Shown: positions 1 to 10,000 of the stretch, in pieces
How the letters are laid out: every line of letters starts with the position of its first letter
How positions within the stretch are numbered: position 1 is the stretch's first letter
Assembly (NCBI GenBank): GCA_905221605.1
Contig: CAJNDS010000071.1
Location: 112,001 to 176,000 of the forward strand
Length of the DNA: 64,000 nt
Direction: 5' to 3'
DNA from: Symbiodinium natans
Taxonomy: Eukaryota; Sar; Dinophyceae; Suessiales; Symbiodiniaceae
Notes under the pieces: generated by a model
Told to the model about the DNA's origin: nothing
The model's input: the letters and a program-made list of their open reading frames with translations, nothing else
The model's database searches: none
Position numbers and translations under genes: made by a program

Positions 1-30
1 ACCCCTAAACCCCTAAACCCTAAACCCTAG
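1..30. repeat. Telomere-type array, CCCTAAA orientation
   Basis: Four degenerate CCCTAAA units at the left edge. The last unit, CCCTAG, supplies the AG used by the candidate exon that follows. Confidence 0.9.
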
Positions 31-66
31 TCCCCAAGACAGCCTCCTGAAGTGACTGGACAAAAG
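31..66 (+). CDS. Candidate small exon, unknown protein
   Basis: Thirty-six bases open in phase 0 (SPRQPPEVTGQK), bounded by a telomere-derived AG acceptor and a consensus AAG|GTGAGC donor. A CCCTAAA array lies upstream and a TTTAGGG array downstream, the arrangement seen around proven exons here. The product is not recognised and the exon is inferred from signals only. Confidence 0.35.
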
Positions 67-100
67 GTGAGCTCCGCAACAAGGAATCCCCCACCCGCAG

Positions 101-208
101 GTTTAGGGTTTAGGAATTAGGGTTTATGGGTTTATGGGTTTAGGGTTTAGGGTTTAAGGGTTTGGGCGTTTAGGGTTTAGGGTTTAGGGTTTAGGGTTTA
201 GGGTTTAG
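101..208. repeat. Telomere-type array, TTTAGGG orientation
   Basis: About 14 TTTAGGG units with point variants directly follow a CGCAG. Confidence 0.9.
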
Positions 209-1057
209 GTTCTTGCAGAGCTTTTGAGGTCTGTCTTGTACCACGCATGAAGCTGGCAAGATTGTTCGGAGCCCAGAATTCGAAACGGGGTTTAGGGTCA
301 GTTCGCCAACTGAGGCTGAACAGCGCCCTCTGTCTTCTTCGCCTAGGCTTGTGGCATCTTGCTTGCTCTGGGGAGCCCTTGGATTAGTCTTTACCTGAGC
401 ATCGGACAAATCTTCCCTGACTAAGGTTAGAACCATAGCTGCCCTACTTATAACCCTACTTAGAACCATCCTTACCCTAGTTGTTTGTGTCGTTCCCATC
501 TTGTCCTGTTGCATGCCTTCTGGGTGTTCACGGGTTTGCCTGGGAAAGTCATACGGGGCCACCCTTCAGTTCTTCTGTCGGGCTCTTGCTGGCCTGTATC
601 TGTAGGGGTGCCAGGAATCGAATAAATTGATAAGAGGCCCTCCAAGCATGTTGCACAACGTTCAACAAACACAGGGCTTTGTCAGCTACAAATCAATCTA
701 TGTAACTCACGAGCCAGGGGCATGTACTTTCGTTGCGGGTATATGGATCACCCAAAAGAGCCCAATACCCCTCAGTGAAGATGCCTTGGTTCATACTGAG
801 ATCTCCTGTATTATAGAGTTCCACTTACTTTTCTCAACTCAGGGGTATTAGGCCCCCACACATGCTCCAGGCACAGTAGGTCTTTGAATATCTTTAGGAT
901 GACTGGAGTGAAAACGTCATCCGGGATTGGGGATGTAGGGCTTCCGGCTTTGCTTCGTATCCACCTGAGGCTTCGCAAGGGGCTTGGCACGGTTGGGTAA
1001 AGGACTTGCAAGGCTGAATCCCGCAAGGTTTCTCACTCTTGGGTCTGACGCCCGCAG

Positions 1058-1063
1058 TTTTTT

Positions 1064-1094
<31 letters not shown>

Positions 1095-1100
1095 GGGGGG
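1058..1100. repeat. Poly-T/poly-G junction tract
   Basis: Sixteen T followed without interruption by about 27 G. It has the same strand order (T then G) as the telomere repeat. Confidence 0.9.
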
Positions 1101-1536
1101 TTGGGCGCCTGGTCATTGGGCAGAGGCGCCGGCATGTGTGGAAAGATGCTTTGTCGCCTGTTATGTCTGTCGGGGCGGAGGGGAGGGGGTGGGAAGTGGG
1201 GAGTGGGGCCCGGAACCTTGAACCCAATTCTGGGCCTCTTCTGGCAGTTCACATGCACTCCAAGTCCAGGACGTTCGTGTTGGCCTTTTCCCAGTAGTTG
1301 CTCCGGGACAGAAGTTTGTAGCAATCCCGTTTCGGATGCCCCCTTTCAAAGAGTGCAAAAATGGGTTAGACAGATCGTGAGCTAGTTTCTGCGAGGGCCT
1401 TCTGAGATAAGGCAAGACGCCGCCGATGCTTGCACAGACATCCTGAAGCTCGGTGTTGTTGGCCCTAAACCCTAAACCCTAAACCCTAAACCTTAAACCC
1501 TAAACTCTAAACCCTAAACCCTAAAGTACATGATTA

Positions 1537-1632
1537 CTTGGAGGTTCATGGGTATCTATAAGTAGGGTTAGGAGGTGTTGGAAGTATGGTATCTGTAATC
1601 ACAAACTTATTTCTGGTACTTATAGCCCTACG
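1537..1632. mobile_element. Introner-like TIR element, family 3 (degenerate)
   Basis: It begins CTTGGAGGTTCATGGGTA, the left end shared with copies at 12514, 37265 and 43165. The right inverted end is eroded. Confidence 0.55.
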
Positions 1633-1891
1633 TTTACCTGTGCATGACCCTTTCAAGCTTTACATAAATACAATCAAAGTGAGGCTTCGAGACATTTTAG
1701 CAAAGTACCCGAGAGACAGCGAAGGAAAGAGGATGCTGCAAACATCAAGGCCTTGTTTAGGCAACTCGGCCCACAATTTGTAGGGTTCAGGGTTTAGGGT
1801 TTAATGTTTAGGACTCAGGGTTCAGGGTTTAGGATTTAGGGTTTAGGGTTTAGTTGGTTAAGTGTCTAGGGCTTAGGGTTCAGGATTGTAG

Positions 1892-1927
1892 GGTGCCTGC
1901 TTTGGTTACGGCTGGACCTGCTGGAAG
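1892..1927 (+). CDS. Candidate small exon, unknown protein
   Basis: AG|G acceptor, 12 open codons (GACFGYGWTCWK) and an AAG|GTTAGC donor. No homology is recognised, and TTTAGGG arrays lie on both sides. Signal-based call only. Confidence 0.28.
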
Positions 1928-2808
1928 GTTAGCTTCGGCCCGACGAGGACTCACAGTTCAAGATGTGCGTTTCGTCTTGGGGGCAATCATACATAGAGTT
2001 TAGGGTTTGGAGTTTAGGGTTTAGGGTTTAGGGTTGCCAAACAAGGGTGACACATGTTGTGAAAGACATGATATAGGGCTTCTCGGGCTTCGGTTTCGGC
2101 ACAGTTCGGCATGCGACGGATCAAGGCGAACGCCAGCTGCTCAGCTAGATCTGTAAGCCTCCCGTACTTGACACGCCCAACCTGCGTACTCAAGACGAAC
2201 TCTTACGAAACAACCGTCGCTTTCTGGGTAACGTGTCCCATGAGCCTCGCATGTCTTGATGCCTGAGTTGTCCGAGTCCGAGTTACGAGACCTTGGGGCC
2301 GCAGTTCTGAAGCTTGAACGCTTAGGCCATGCACTGCCACGCACAGCCGCGACAAGGGGCCCCAAAATGGCAAAACACCCATCTAGAGCTTCGTGCCGAA
2401 ACTGCTGAGCTTGAGGCGTGGCAAAGCCCTGCTCCAGCCGCGTGGCTCTGGGCCGTCTTAGGACCCTTAGTCCTCTTGGGGCTTAGGGCTTAGGGCCTAG
2501 GGTTCCCGAATTTCGGGTTCAAGATGTTTACATAGGGCTTAGGATGCTTGGGCTGTAGGGCTTCAGTGTTGAAGTTTCAAGTGCTGTATGTTCGCACGCT
2601 GAATGCTAGAGTCCTCAATCTCACCACTCCCGAAACCTGGACTCAGAGTTCATTGTGTGTGTTTTTTGTGCAAGACCACCAAGTTGGCACGAGGTTTCGC
2701 CAGGCATCCGTGCAAGTAAGGGCTTACAGCAGGTGCAGCTGCTCATGAGAGCAGGGTTCCCTAAACCCTAAACCCTAAACCCTAAACCCTAAACCCTAAA
2801 CCCGTCTT

Positions 2809-2870
2809 CAAGCCCATAGAGAGCCACACATGACTATGACCAGAAAGGGCAACGAAGAAAACGGCTCAAG
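2809..2870 (+). CDS. Candidate exon, basic peptide
   Basis: It lies between a CCCTAAA array (2759-2803) and a TTTAGGG array (2905-3029). It is open in two frames (one ends RKGNEENGS, another KGQRRKRLK) and ends CTCAAG|GTTGCC. The frame cannot be fixed. Confidence 0.3.
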
Positions 2871-2904
2871 GTTGCCGACTCTCTAGAGCCGGGCACCCGT
2901 TAAG

Positions 2905-3029
2905 GTTCAGGGTTTAGGGTTTAGGGTTTAGGGTTTAGGGTTTAGGGTTTAGGGTTTAGGGTTTAGGGTTTAGGGTTTAGGGTTTAGGGTTTAGGGTTTA
3001 GGGTTTAGGGTTTAGGGTTTAGGGTTTAG
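2905..3029. repeat. Telomere-type array, TTTAGGG orientation
   Basis: About 17 near-perfect TTTAGGG units. Its last TTTAG abuts the next candidate exon and would serve as its acceptor. Confidence 0.95.
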
Positions 3030-3102
3030 GGCTGCAACCGCCTCCTTCGACTTCGACCCGAGGCTCGGCCTTCCGCGTGAGGCAGTGGCCGACTTGGCGC
3101 AG
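3030..3102 (+). CDS. Candidate exon of upstream gene
   Basis: Translates as AATASFDFDPRLGLPREAVADLAQ read in two parts, with strongly biased third positions. The acceptor is telomeric TTTAG|G. The likely donor is CAG|GCCATG (GC type), leaving phase 0, which matches the exon at 3644. The product is not recognised. Confidence 0.45.
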
Positions 3103-3129
3103 GCCATGCAAGACCCCAAGCCCTGAGAC

Positions 3130-3344
3130 TTGGGATCTTCCCCCTTATACTAACAGTCTAGGTTTAGGGCTTAGGGCTTAGGGCTTAGGGCTTAGGGTTT
3201 AGGGTTTAGGGTTTAGGGTTTAGGGTTTAGGGTTTAGGGTTTAGGGTTTAGGGTTTAGGGTTTAGGGTTTAGGGTCCTTAATGGGGGTTCTAGTACCCCC
3301 TATTATCATCCCTATTAAGGACCGTTAGTGGGGAACATCCCAAG
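3130..3344. mobile_element. Introner-like TIR element, family 2, with telomeric array inside
   Basis: The left end TTGGGATCTTCCCCCTTATA and right end TAGTGGGGAACATCCCAA are inverted repeats. The interior left arm, after TAACAGTCTA, is interrupted by about 105 bp of TTTAGGG units (3168-3272). The right arm then resumes. Intact copies at 5592, 22921 and 62305 lack the insert. Confidence 0.75.
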
Positions 3345-3643
3345 CATAAAACCTTAACACCCCAAAGCCCTAAACCCTAAAACCCTAAAGCCCTGAACCC
3401 TAAAACCTCAAACCCTAAACCCTAGAGCCCTGAAACCCTAAACCCTAAGACATTAAACCCGAAAAGCCGAAAATCCCTAAACCCTGAAGCTGTGCGGGAC
3501 GGAAAAAAAAACGGACTTGCAGGGGCTAGGATTTGGGGTTGCTCTTCTGTCTTGCTCTCTTCTCTTTCGTGTTCCTCCTCTCTCTTCCTCTCTCCCTCTC
3601 TCTCCCTGCCCGTCCCCCCTTCTCGTATGTATACACACGAAAG

Positions 3644-3726
3644 GATGGAAAGCTGCAGTTGTGCCTACTTGATGCAAAGGCCAACCAGCTGGACCCGGGA
3701 AATCGAGAAGTTACGCAGCTCCTGAG
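3644..3726 (+). CDS. Candidate exon of upstream gene
   Basis: A pyrimidine-rich tract and AAG|G precede 27 open codons (DGKLQLCLLDAKAN...NREVTQLL). The donor is GAG|GCAACC (GC) or nearby. It has a hydrophilic, amphipathic composition and phase fits the preceding exon. A degenerate CCCTAAA array lies upstream and TTTAGGGG units follow. Function unknown. Confidence 0.5.
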
Positions 3727-4412
3727 GCAACCAACTTAGGGTTTAGGGGTTTAGGGGTTAGGGGTTAGGGGTTTAGGGGTTACGGCTGCTCCTGCACTTT
3801 GCGTCAGAATTGCATGAACTCCCGGGCTCAGTAAGGATTCGAATTGAGTCAATGGTCCACCCTAAACCCTAAACCCTAGAACCCTGGTATTCTCGTAGGG
3901 CAGTGGGGCATCTTGTGGGAGCCACTTCCGGTGCAAGTTTACCGCAGGGATCTTATCAAGTGCCGTCTTCCGGGTGCACAAGTAAAAAAAAGCAATTAAT
4001 CCTTAGAGATGAGAAGGTTCCGCCTGTCCTTCCGACAGGTTGAAGGTGTATTCTAGCATGACTCCTTCATTGTGTGAGTGCTTGTATGGGGTCGATTCTT
4101 GGGAATGCGAAAAATAGAAGGCAGGGGAACAACTCGGAGCTCGAAGGTGTGTGGGGCCCTGGCGACCGGCCAAAAGCGGCATTCACTTCAGCTACAAAAG
4201 GCACAAAGGCCCCGTGAAACTTGAACCCTGAGGCCTTCAGCGCTTAATAGCCCAATTCCGTGATGCGGGTGTTGTGCTGTCAGGCTGTGTATTAGCGTGA
4301 TATTTGTGTAGGAACAATGGGGTACTTGTGCTTGTACCCTAAGCCCGAAACCCTAAACCCTAAACCTTAAACCCTAAACCCTAAACCCTAAACCCTAAAC
4401 TGTAATGTCAAG

Positions 4413-4527
4413 CCAGAGGTGGGTGAGCTGAGTAAGTTGGTGATGCTCCTAAGGGCAACTTTGTGCGCCAGGCAGTGCCAAGCCCTTCTCAAGAAGGCGG
4501 CCGACACATGGCAACAGCTTCTGCAGG
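4413..4527 (+). CDS. Candidate exon, helical segment
   Basis: About 38 codons (PEVGELSKLVMLL...KKAADTWQQLLQ) with a helix-like Leu/Ala pattern, directly after a CCCTAAA array. The donor is probably CAGG|GCAACT (GC). The next exon in matching phase is at 5060. Product not recognised. Confidence 0.45.
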
Positions 4528-4589
4528 GCAACTAGGATAGGGGCCTTAATAATTAAAACAATAAATACATAAATAAACAAATAAATAAA

Positions 4590-4635
4590 TATAAATGTAT
4601 ATATATATATATATCTGTGTATATATATATATATA
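4590..4635. repeat. AT microsatellite
   Basis: ATAAATA units pass into (TA)n either side of a CTGTG break. Confidence 0.85.
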
Positions 4636-4773
4636 TTTGGGGGGGAGTTATTATAGTATAAGAAAAGAGGGACCATAAGGGCTTATTACTAGTGATTTTT
4701 CCGACCCTGTGTTACTCTAGGACTTCGTGTTCGGGAGCTACTGGTACTTAGTTGTGCAGTTGAGGCATCTAAA

Positions 4774-4864
4774 CGGGGGTGTCCAAAATTAGGGGTACCT
4801 CTTCGGGGTCCTGATCAAGGAGATCCTACTATTTGGGGGTCGTCTATTTTCGCAAACCCCAAAC
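4774..4864. mobile_element. Introner-like TIR element, family 7
   Basis: Left GGGGGTGTCCAAAATTAGGGG and right TTCGCAAACCCCAAA ends are imperfect inverted repeats. Related copies lie at 25069, 26312, 55543, 57498 and 59598. Confidence 0.5.
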
Positions 4865-5059
4865 AGGCTGCGATTCTTTACCCTCTACACACGCAGACAT
4901 TCAGCTACTTGCGCCGACGCCCATAACGGCAAACATGCCCTGGAGGCTCGAACACATAGCGCGATAGTGGTTCATGATTGCGCCAGGGATGCCACCACAG
5001 ACTGCTGCGACACGCACCTAACCCAGTTTCCCCGCTTGATTACTCCCAAAACAGCCAAG

Positions 5060-5204
5060 GACAAGGCCACTCTTTTGAACGAACAGCGTTCGAAGCACGT
5101 GGACAAGTGGAGCTGACTCCGGGGAGAAAAGCTAAGCTCCGAAGCTCCAAATCTCTCCGCAAACTCATTACCTACCACGGGGTTTTGCTGCTCAGCAACG
5201 CAAA
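5060..5204 (+). CDS. Candidate exon, basic segment
   Basis: AG|G acceptor, about 48 open codons (GQGHSFERTAFEARGQ...) rich in Lys/Arg/Ser, ending GCAAA|GTAAGT, a textbook donor. Its phase matches the 4413-4527 exon, supporting one transcript. Product unknown. Confidence 0.42.
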
Positions 5205-5591
5205 GTAAGTCAAGTTTACCATATGTTACCATGACAGGGAATCGTATAAACTCTATGGTAACTTAGCTCAAGTTCCTTAACATGAGCACAGCGTGTCTTT
5301 CTCAAGACCAAAGACATGGTAGCCTTGAGTGGAACAACCCAAAGCCATCCACAACGTAACCCACGCCAGAACCTTAAACCCGAAACCCCCTAAATGCTAT
5401 AGACCCGAAACCCAGAAGGCAATGAACTCTCGCAGCCTAGCAGCTCTCCAGTCCAGATTCCGCAGATAGGAAATGCCGGCACGACCCACCGGCTTCAAAC
5501 AAGTGAGTTTCGGATTGAGCTTTCTGTCGGTCGAAGGGTCTTAAGCTAAGAAGCAGTTCTATAAGATGTACAAGCTTCGAGTACAAGGCTT

Positions 5592-5698
5592 TCGGATGTT
5601 CCCCCCTTATACTAACAGCCCTTAATAGGGATGACAATAGGGCCCTATTATACTCCTTGTTAAGGACTGTCACTATAGGGGGGAACATCCCAAACAAG
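5592..5698. mobile_element. Introner-like TIR element, family 2
   Basis: GGATGTTCCCCCCTTATACT at the left is the inverse of the right end, CACTATAGGGGGGAACATCC. The interior is a long imperfect palindrome (CCTTAATAGGGAT...). The right end runs into CAAACAAG|G, a potential acceptor. Confidence 0.75.
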
Positions 5699-5710
5699 GC
5701 TTCAGGTCTA

Positions 5711-5876
5711 CTTGGAGGTTCATGGTACTTAGTTACCCAATTAGTAACTGTACTTATAACTGTACTTGTAACCATATTCGTGCACTTAAGGGGCTTATAA
5801 TCACAGGAGTATAAGTGGGTTATAAGTACAGTTATAATTGGTTAATAAGTGCCCTGAACCTTCAAGTAGGGTTGCC
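5711..5876. mobile_element. Introner-like TIR element, family 3b
   Basis: CTTGGAGGTTCATGGTACTT at the left and AAGTGCCCTGAACCTTCAAG at the right are imperfect inverted ends. The right end closes with AG. A sister copy lies at 11125. Confidence 0.6.
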
Positions 5877-6535
5877 CTAAACCCGAAACCCCAGACCCCA
5901 AACCCCAAACCCCAAACACCAGTCCATCCTGGCAGAAGGGCTCTGCGGTGCGCTCCTAATAGAGGGGTCGGAAGAATTACTCATGCTATTCCCTTAGGGC
6001 CCCTTTATAATTATACTCTGATCCTCCCCCCCAAAAAAAATAATGATAAAGCCCTATTCTATGTTTTAAGGCGCGTATGTTACCGTACGCGGAGTTCCAA
6101 GCCGAAAGAAGCAAAACGGCACGCGCACGCGCGCCAACACAGAGAGGGAGAGACGGAAGGAGGTCAACACTAGAATGTCGCGGTCTTCCGCATTTACAAG
6201 AACACAAGGATCCGAGGGCCACCTGCAGAGTTCCAACTGAAGAGGACACCACAAAACAAAACTAAGAACATTGGCATGGCAGCAGATATTGGCAAGACAC
6301 ATGTATGTGTGAACCACGACATGACTGCAGCAAGAGGAAGAAAGAAGCTGGAGACCCAACGGCTCCCTGTATGAGCACTCTACATTTCCAGCCCTTCTTG
6401 CTACATGATTTTCGGGCATGCACCTGCAAGCGTTTGGTGCTTAACCCTAACCCCACATCACACCCCCCCCCCCCATAAGCCGTGGACAAGCTTCTCCTCA
6501 CGTCTCGGAGCCCTACTAACAGTATTCCATTATGG

Positions 6536-6625
6536 TCCCTAAACCCTAAACCCTAAACCCTAAACCCTAAACCCTAAACCCTAAACCCTAAACCCTAAAC
6601 CCTAAACCCTAAACCCTAAACCCTA
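6536..6625. repeat. Telomere-type array, CCCTAAA orientation
   Basis: About 13 perfect CCCTAAA units lie immediately upstream of a candidate exon. Confidence 0.95.
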
Positions 6626-6651
6626 TTCGAATTATTCAGGTGCTTTTTTAG

Positions 6652-6705
6652 GCCCTCTTCGGCTCCAGGAGCGGCAGGCCTCGATCTGAAAGCCGAGCCT
6701 GGCAC
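6652..6705 (+). CDS. Candidate exon upstream of kinase gene
   Basis: TGCTTTTTTAG|G is a strong acceptor. Eighteen open codons (PSSAPGAAGLDLKAEPGT) end GGCAC|GTGGGG. CCCTAAA lies upstream and TTTAGGG downstream. It could be a low-complexity linker N-terminal to the kinase gene. Confidence 0.4.
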
Positions 6706-6807
6706 GTGGGGGGGTTTCCAGGGTTCCTACTTGGGGTTTAGGGTTTAGGGTTTGGGGTTTAGGGTTTAGGGTTTAGGGCTTAGGGCTTAGGGCGTTTTAG
6801 GATTTAG

Positions 6808-6899
6808 GGCTTAGGGTGCCCTGAACCCTAAGCCCTAGACCCTAAATCCGAAACCCTAAGCCCTAAACCCTAAACCCTAAACCCTAAACCCTAAACCCT
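6808..6899. repeat. Telomere-type array, CCCTAAA orientation
   Basis: Degenerate then perfect CCCTAAA units. It faces a TTTAGGG array at 6733-6800 across a few bases, forming an inverted pair inside one intron. Confidence 0.9.
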
Positions 6900-6911
6900 T
6901 TTTTCATCAAG

Positions 6912-7027
6912 ATCCCTTGGAAATCGCCGCGCCTGGCAATGGCCTTGGTCCGCCCGACTCCAGCTGCGGAGCCATGGCGGATGCCCCGCCGCCCCAGGAG
7001 TTCACGGAGCTCTGCACACACTTGAGG
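6912..7027 (+). CDS. Gene A exon with possible start codon
   Basis: Open from the acceptor (ATCAAG|) to CTTGAGG|GTTTAG. The ATG at 6974 gives MADAPPPQEFTELCTHLR, but the frame is also open upstream (DPLEIAAPGNG...), so it may be an internal exon. The donor GT belongs to the first telomeric repeat unit of the array that follows, and phase 0 fits the next exon exactly. Confidence 0.6.
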
Positions 7028-10000
7028 GTTTAGGGTTTAGGGTTTAGGGTTTAGGGTTTCGGGCCAAGGTCTCTTCAGGTTGAAGGTCTGGCTGCATGCA
7101 GCCTAAAGGACCCCTTTTTCGTGCACCCCAAAATCACTCAGAAGAACTGGCCTTGATGCTCTTTGGTTCGTGTATACGGGGGTTTCCAAAAAATCGGGGT
7201 ACCCTTTTTTGGAGAGTCCTGCACTCTAAGATTTTGGCATTTTGGGGTATTATAAGGAGGCTCTCTACTGTGGAAAAGCCCAGGAAGTTTTTGATTGCTT
7301 AGCTAGGCACTCCCAGTGGTGTGAACCCTGAACCTCGCCTGCTTGTGCCAGCGGGAGTCGAAGCCCTAAACCCTACACCCAAGGATTGGCTCGCACGCCT
7401 GAACCTGCTGTCATACTTGGACCAGGCCTCCTGCACACGAAGCGAGACTTCCGTGCTCAGGGGTCCGGATGTCGTGGGCGCGATGTCGCGTGCCGTCGTT
7501 GGAGCCTGGTAATCCTTAAGGTTTGTTGGGCTTTGAAGCCCAAAGCGTATGGAAAAGTTGTTTGAGCGCGGGAGCACGTAGTAAGCTCAGGGATGAGAAG
7601 GATTTCGCTCGTCTTGAAAATTGGTCGCTTGCTGCCCGAGTGGTTAGAAGCACCGTTGCCCTTTAAGTCGAAGCAGGGCCAGTCTCCAAGCCAGAGATGG
7701 GCGCGTTGCGTTGAAACCCTAAGCCCTACACAAAGGCTCCAATGCAGACCCTAAACCCTAAACCCTAAACCCTAAGCTTGGGGTTAGTTATAGGGGTTCT
7801 AGGATACTACCCCAAAAAGGGCACTGCATAGGAGCCTTTGGGTGTAGTTCCTTTTGGTGTTAGTTATAGGGGAGGGACCTTATTCAGAGGGTCTATATCC
7901 CCAAGGGTCTCCCTAATCCTATCCCCTAAAAAAGGTACTACATAGGAGCCTTTGGGTAAACCTTAAGTATCCTAAAATCCTAAATTCGCAGGCACAGGAA
8001 TGGTGGATCGACAACGGCCTCTCGACGGCCTCAGCCTGTCGGATGCCTTCCGAGTTCGAGAATGTCGCTTCATCCCTCCCCCTAAATTGTCAACCCACCC
8101 TACTTTTCTTGTCAAAGACCACTATTATAGTTATATTAGAGTAGATGTAAGAGAGGGTAGGGGGCGTTGAGTATCTGGGGGGGGGAGTATAGACTCAGCT
8201 ACTTCTGATGGGTAAGAACTAAGGGACTGGGTAGGTAACCTTTACCCGTTTCGATTATATAGAATCCTACTATGTATAAAAGGTGAACCTTTTTTGGATT
8301 AGGGTATTCAGCCCCTAAGAGAAGGCCTGGAAGCGGCAGGGTTGTGCTAGGACTGGTGTTCAGGGCTTAGGGGGCACCCATCTTGCAGACTGAAGCCCAT
8401 GATGGCATTGTTGCCACGGGCTTATCACGCACGGCCCAGAACTGGTGTGTAGTAAGACGACGTCCTTTGTTGTAATGGTAGTCTCCCACCCCACCACCCG
8501 CCATTCGTAGATGAGCACAGATGCAGGCCTCCGTGCTCTTCCCAACTTGTGTCAAAGGAAGCTGACAGGAAGCTGTCTTCCAAGTCCAACCTTTAGCCTT
8601 CTCAGCCCCTTGATCTTCCATCTAACTTACCAAGAATATGCATCCAAATATGTAGCAAATATGCACACCATGAAGTGTTCCTTTGGGTGCCCTGCAAGCC
8701 CTAGAACCAAACCCTAAACCCTAAACCCTAAACCCTAAACCCAGCAAGACCAAGGGCCCCCCAAACCCTGACCAAGGACCCGCCATGGTTTGAACCCTAG
8801 GTTCTCAAACCCAACACCCTTTTCCCTAAACCCTAGACGGGTGGCAAAAATAAAAACCCTAAACCCTAAACCCCATTAGGGCTACATGGTCCCTTATGGG
8901 CCTTAGTTCAGGGTAGGTTTGAATCTAAGTCTTTTTGATTTTATTACCCTGTATCAAGCCACAAGAGTTAAATTGTTTATGGAGCCCCCAAGCCTACCCA
9001 AGAGTTGTGGTACCCTTGTGCACCCCTTAACCTGCGAAAATACCCCACAAAGACAACCCCCGAAATACCCCGTGTGTACACCTGATATACCCCTGAGATA
9101 CCCCCCCCCCCCCCCAAAAAAAAAAAAAAATACCCCGTGTATACACCCGATATACCCCTGAGAGACCCCCAAAAAACAAGATTGCAAGGTGCCATCAGTT
9201 TGGCGGAAGTCTTGGAGACGCTCCTGCTGCAGATTGGGTTTGCTCTGCTCGCGCAGAGTAAGGACCCTAAACCCGAAGCCCTAAACCCTAAGCCCTAAGC
9301 CCTAAACCCTAAACCCGAAACCCGAAACCCTAAACCCTAAGCCCTAAGCCCTAAACCCTAAACCCTGAACCCTGAACCCTAAGCCAGCCAGTAGTGCCGA
9401 GTTGGCTGGGCGTATGGCTTTCGGGGCTCCTTCGAGGCTTCCAAAAGACCCATGGGTCGATATCTAGGATGCAAGAGACGGTCTAGGGTTTAGGGTTTAG
9501 GGTTTAGGGTTTAACCTACCTCGGTAGGGTCTCAGGCCATGTCATATTTTCCCTTGTGGGGTTTAAGAGGACTATATCTAGGAATATTTTTCAGAGGGCT
9601 TTAAGGGCCGTCCTATCTACAGACCCTTAACAGAAGGGATTTTGTACATTCTTGGCAGGCCTCCCTTTTTGAAGGTCTGCACATTACTCCATGTAAGCTG
9701 CCACGAAGAGCGGAACTCAGGAACTGGCAAGACTTCGCAGACGACCTAGGTCTGAAGCCTCTGGAGAGGAAGCGGATTGAGAGGCTCGCCACGCAGATTT
9801 GGTTTGGGGTTTGGGGTTTGGGGTTTGGGGTTTGGGGTTTAGGGTTTAGGGTTTAGGGTTTAGGGTTTAGGGTTTAGGGTTTAGGGTTTAGGGTTTAGGG
9901 CTCAGAGGTCTTCGGGCCTGTGTCCAGAGTGTTGAGGGTTGAGGCTTGGGCCCATAGTGTTGGGGGCGTTGGGGCGGCTAGGTGAGTTTAGGTTTAGGCT

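Larger units (their letters stand above)
67..1891. other. Non-coding stretch, probably intronic
   Basis: It holds TTTAGGG arrays at 101-208, a T16/G27 homopolymer junction at 1058-1100, CCCTAAA units at 1455-1525, a TIR element at 1537-1632 and degenerate TTTAGGG at 1785-1890. Open frames here are short, overlap on both strands and show no domain. Confidence 0.5.
8064..9697. other. Gene A intron region
   Basis: It contains a family 6 element (8217-8320), CCCTAAA arrays near 8705-8740 and 8800-8875, and a C15A15 tract at 9101-9130 between 36-bp direct repeats. It also contains a CCCTAAA array (9263-9385), a short TTTAGGG array at 9482-9515 and a family 11 element (9537-9617). The segment 9386-9480 between opposed arrays could hide a small exon but its frame is undecidable. 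Confidence 0.5.

Noticed and set aside
7620-7725. tRNA-like stretch (GCCCGAGTGGTTAGAAG resembles a class II A-box)
   Set aside because: No convincing acceptor stem, anticodon arm or B-box; the expected GTTCGAATC is absent.
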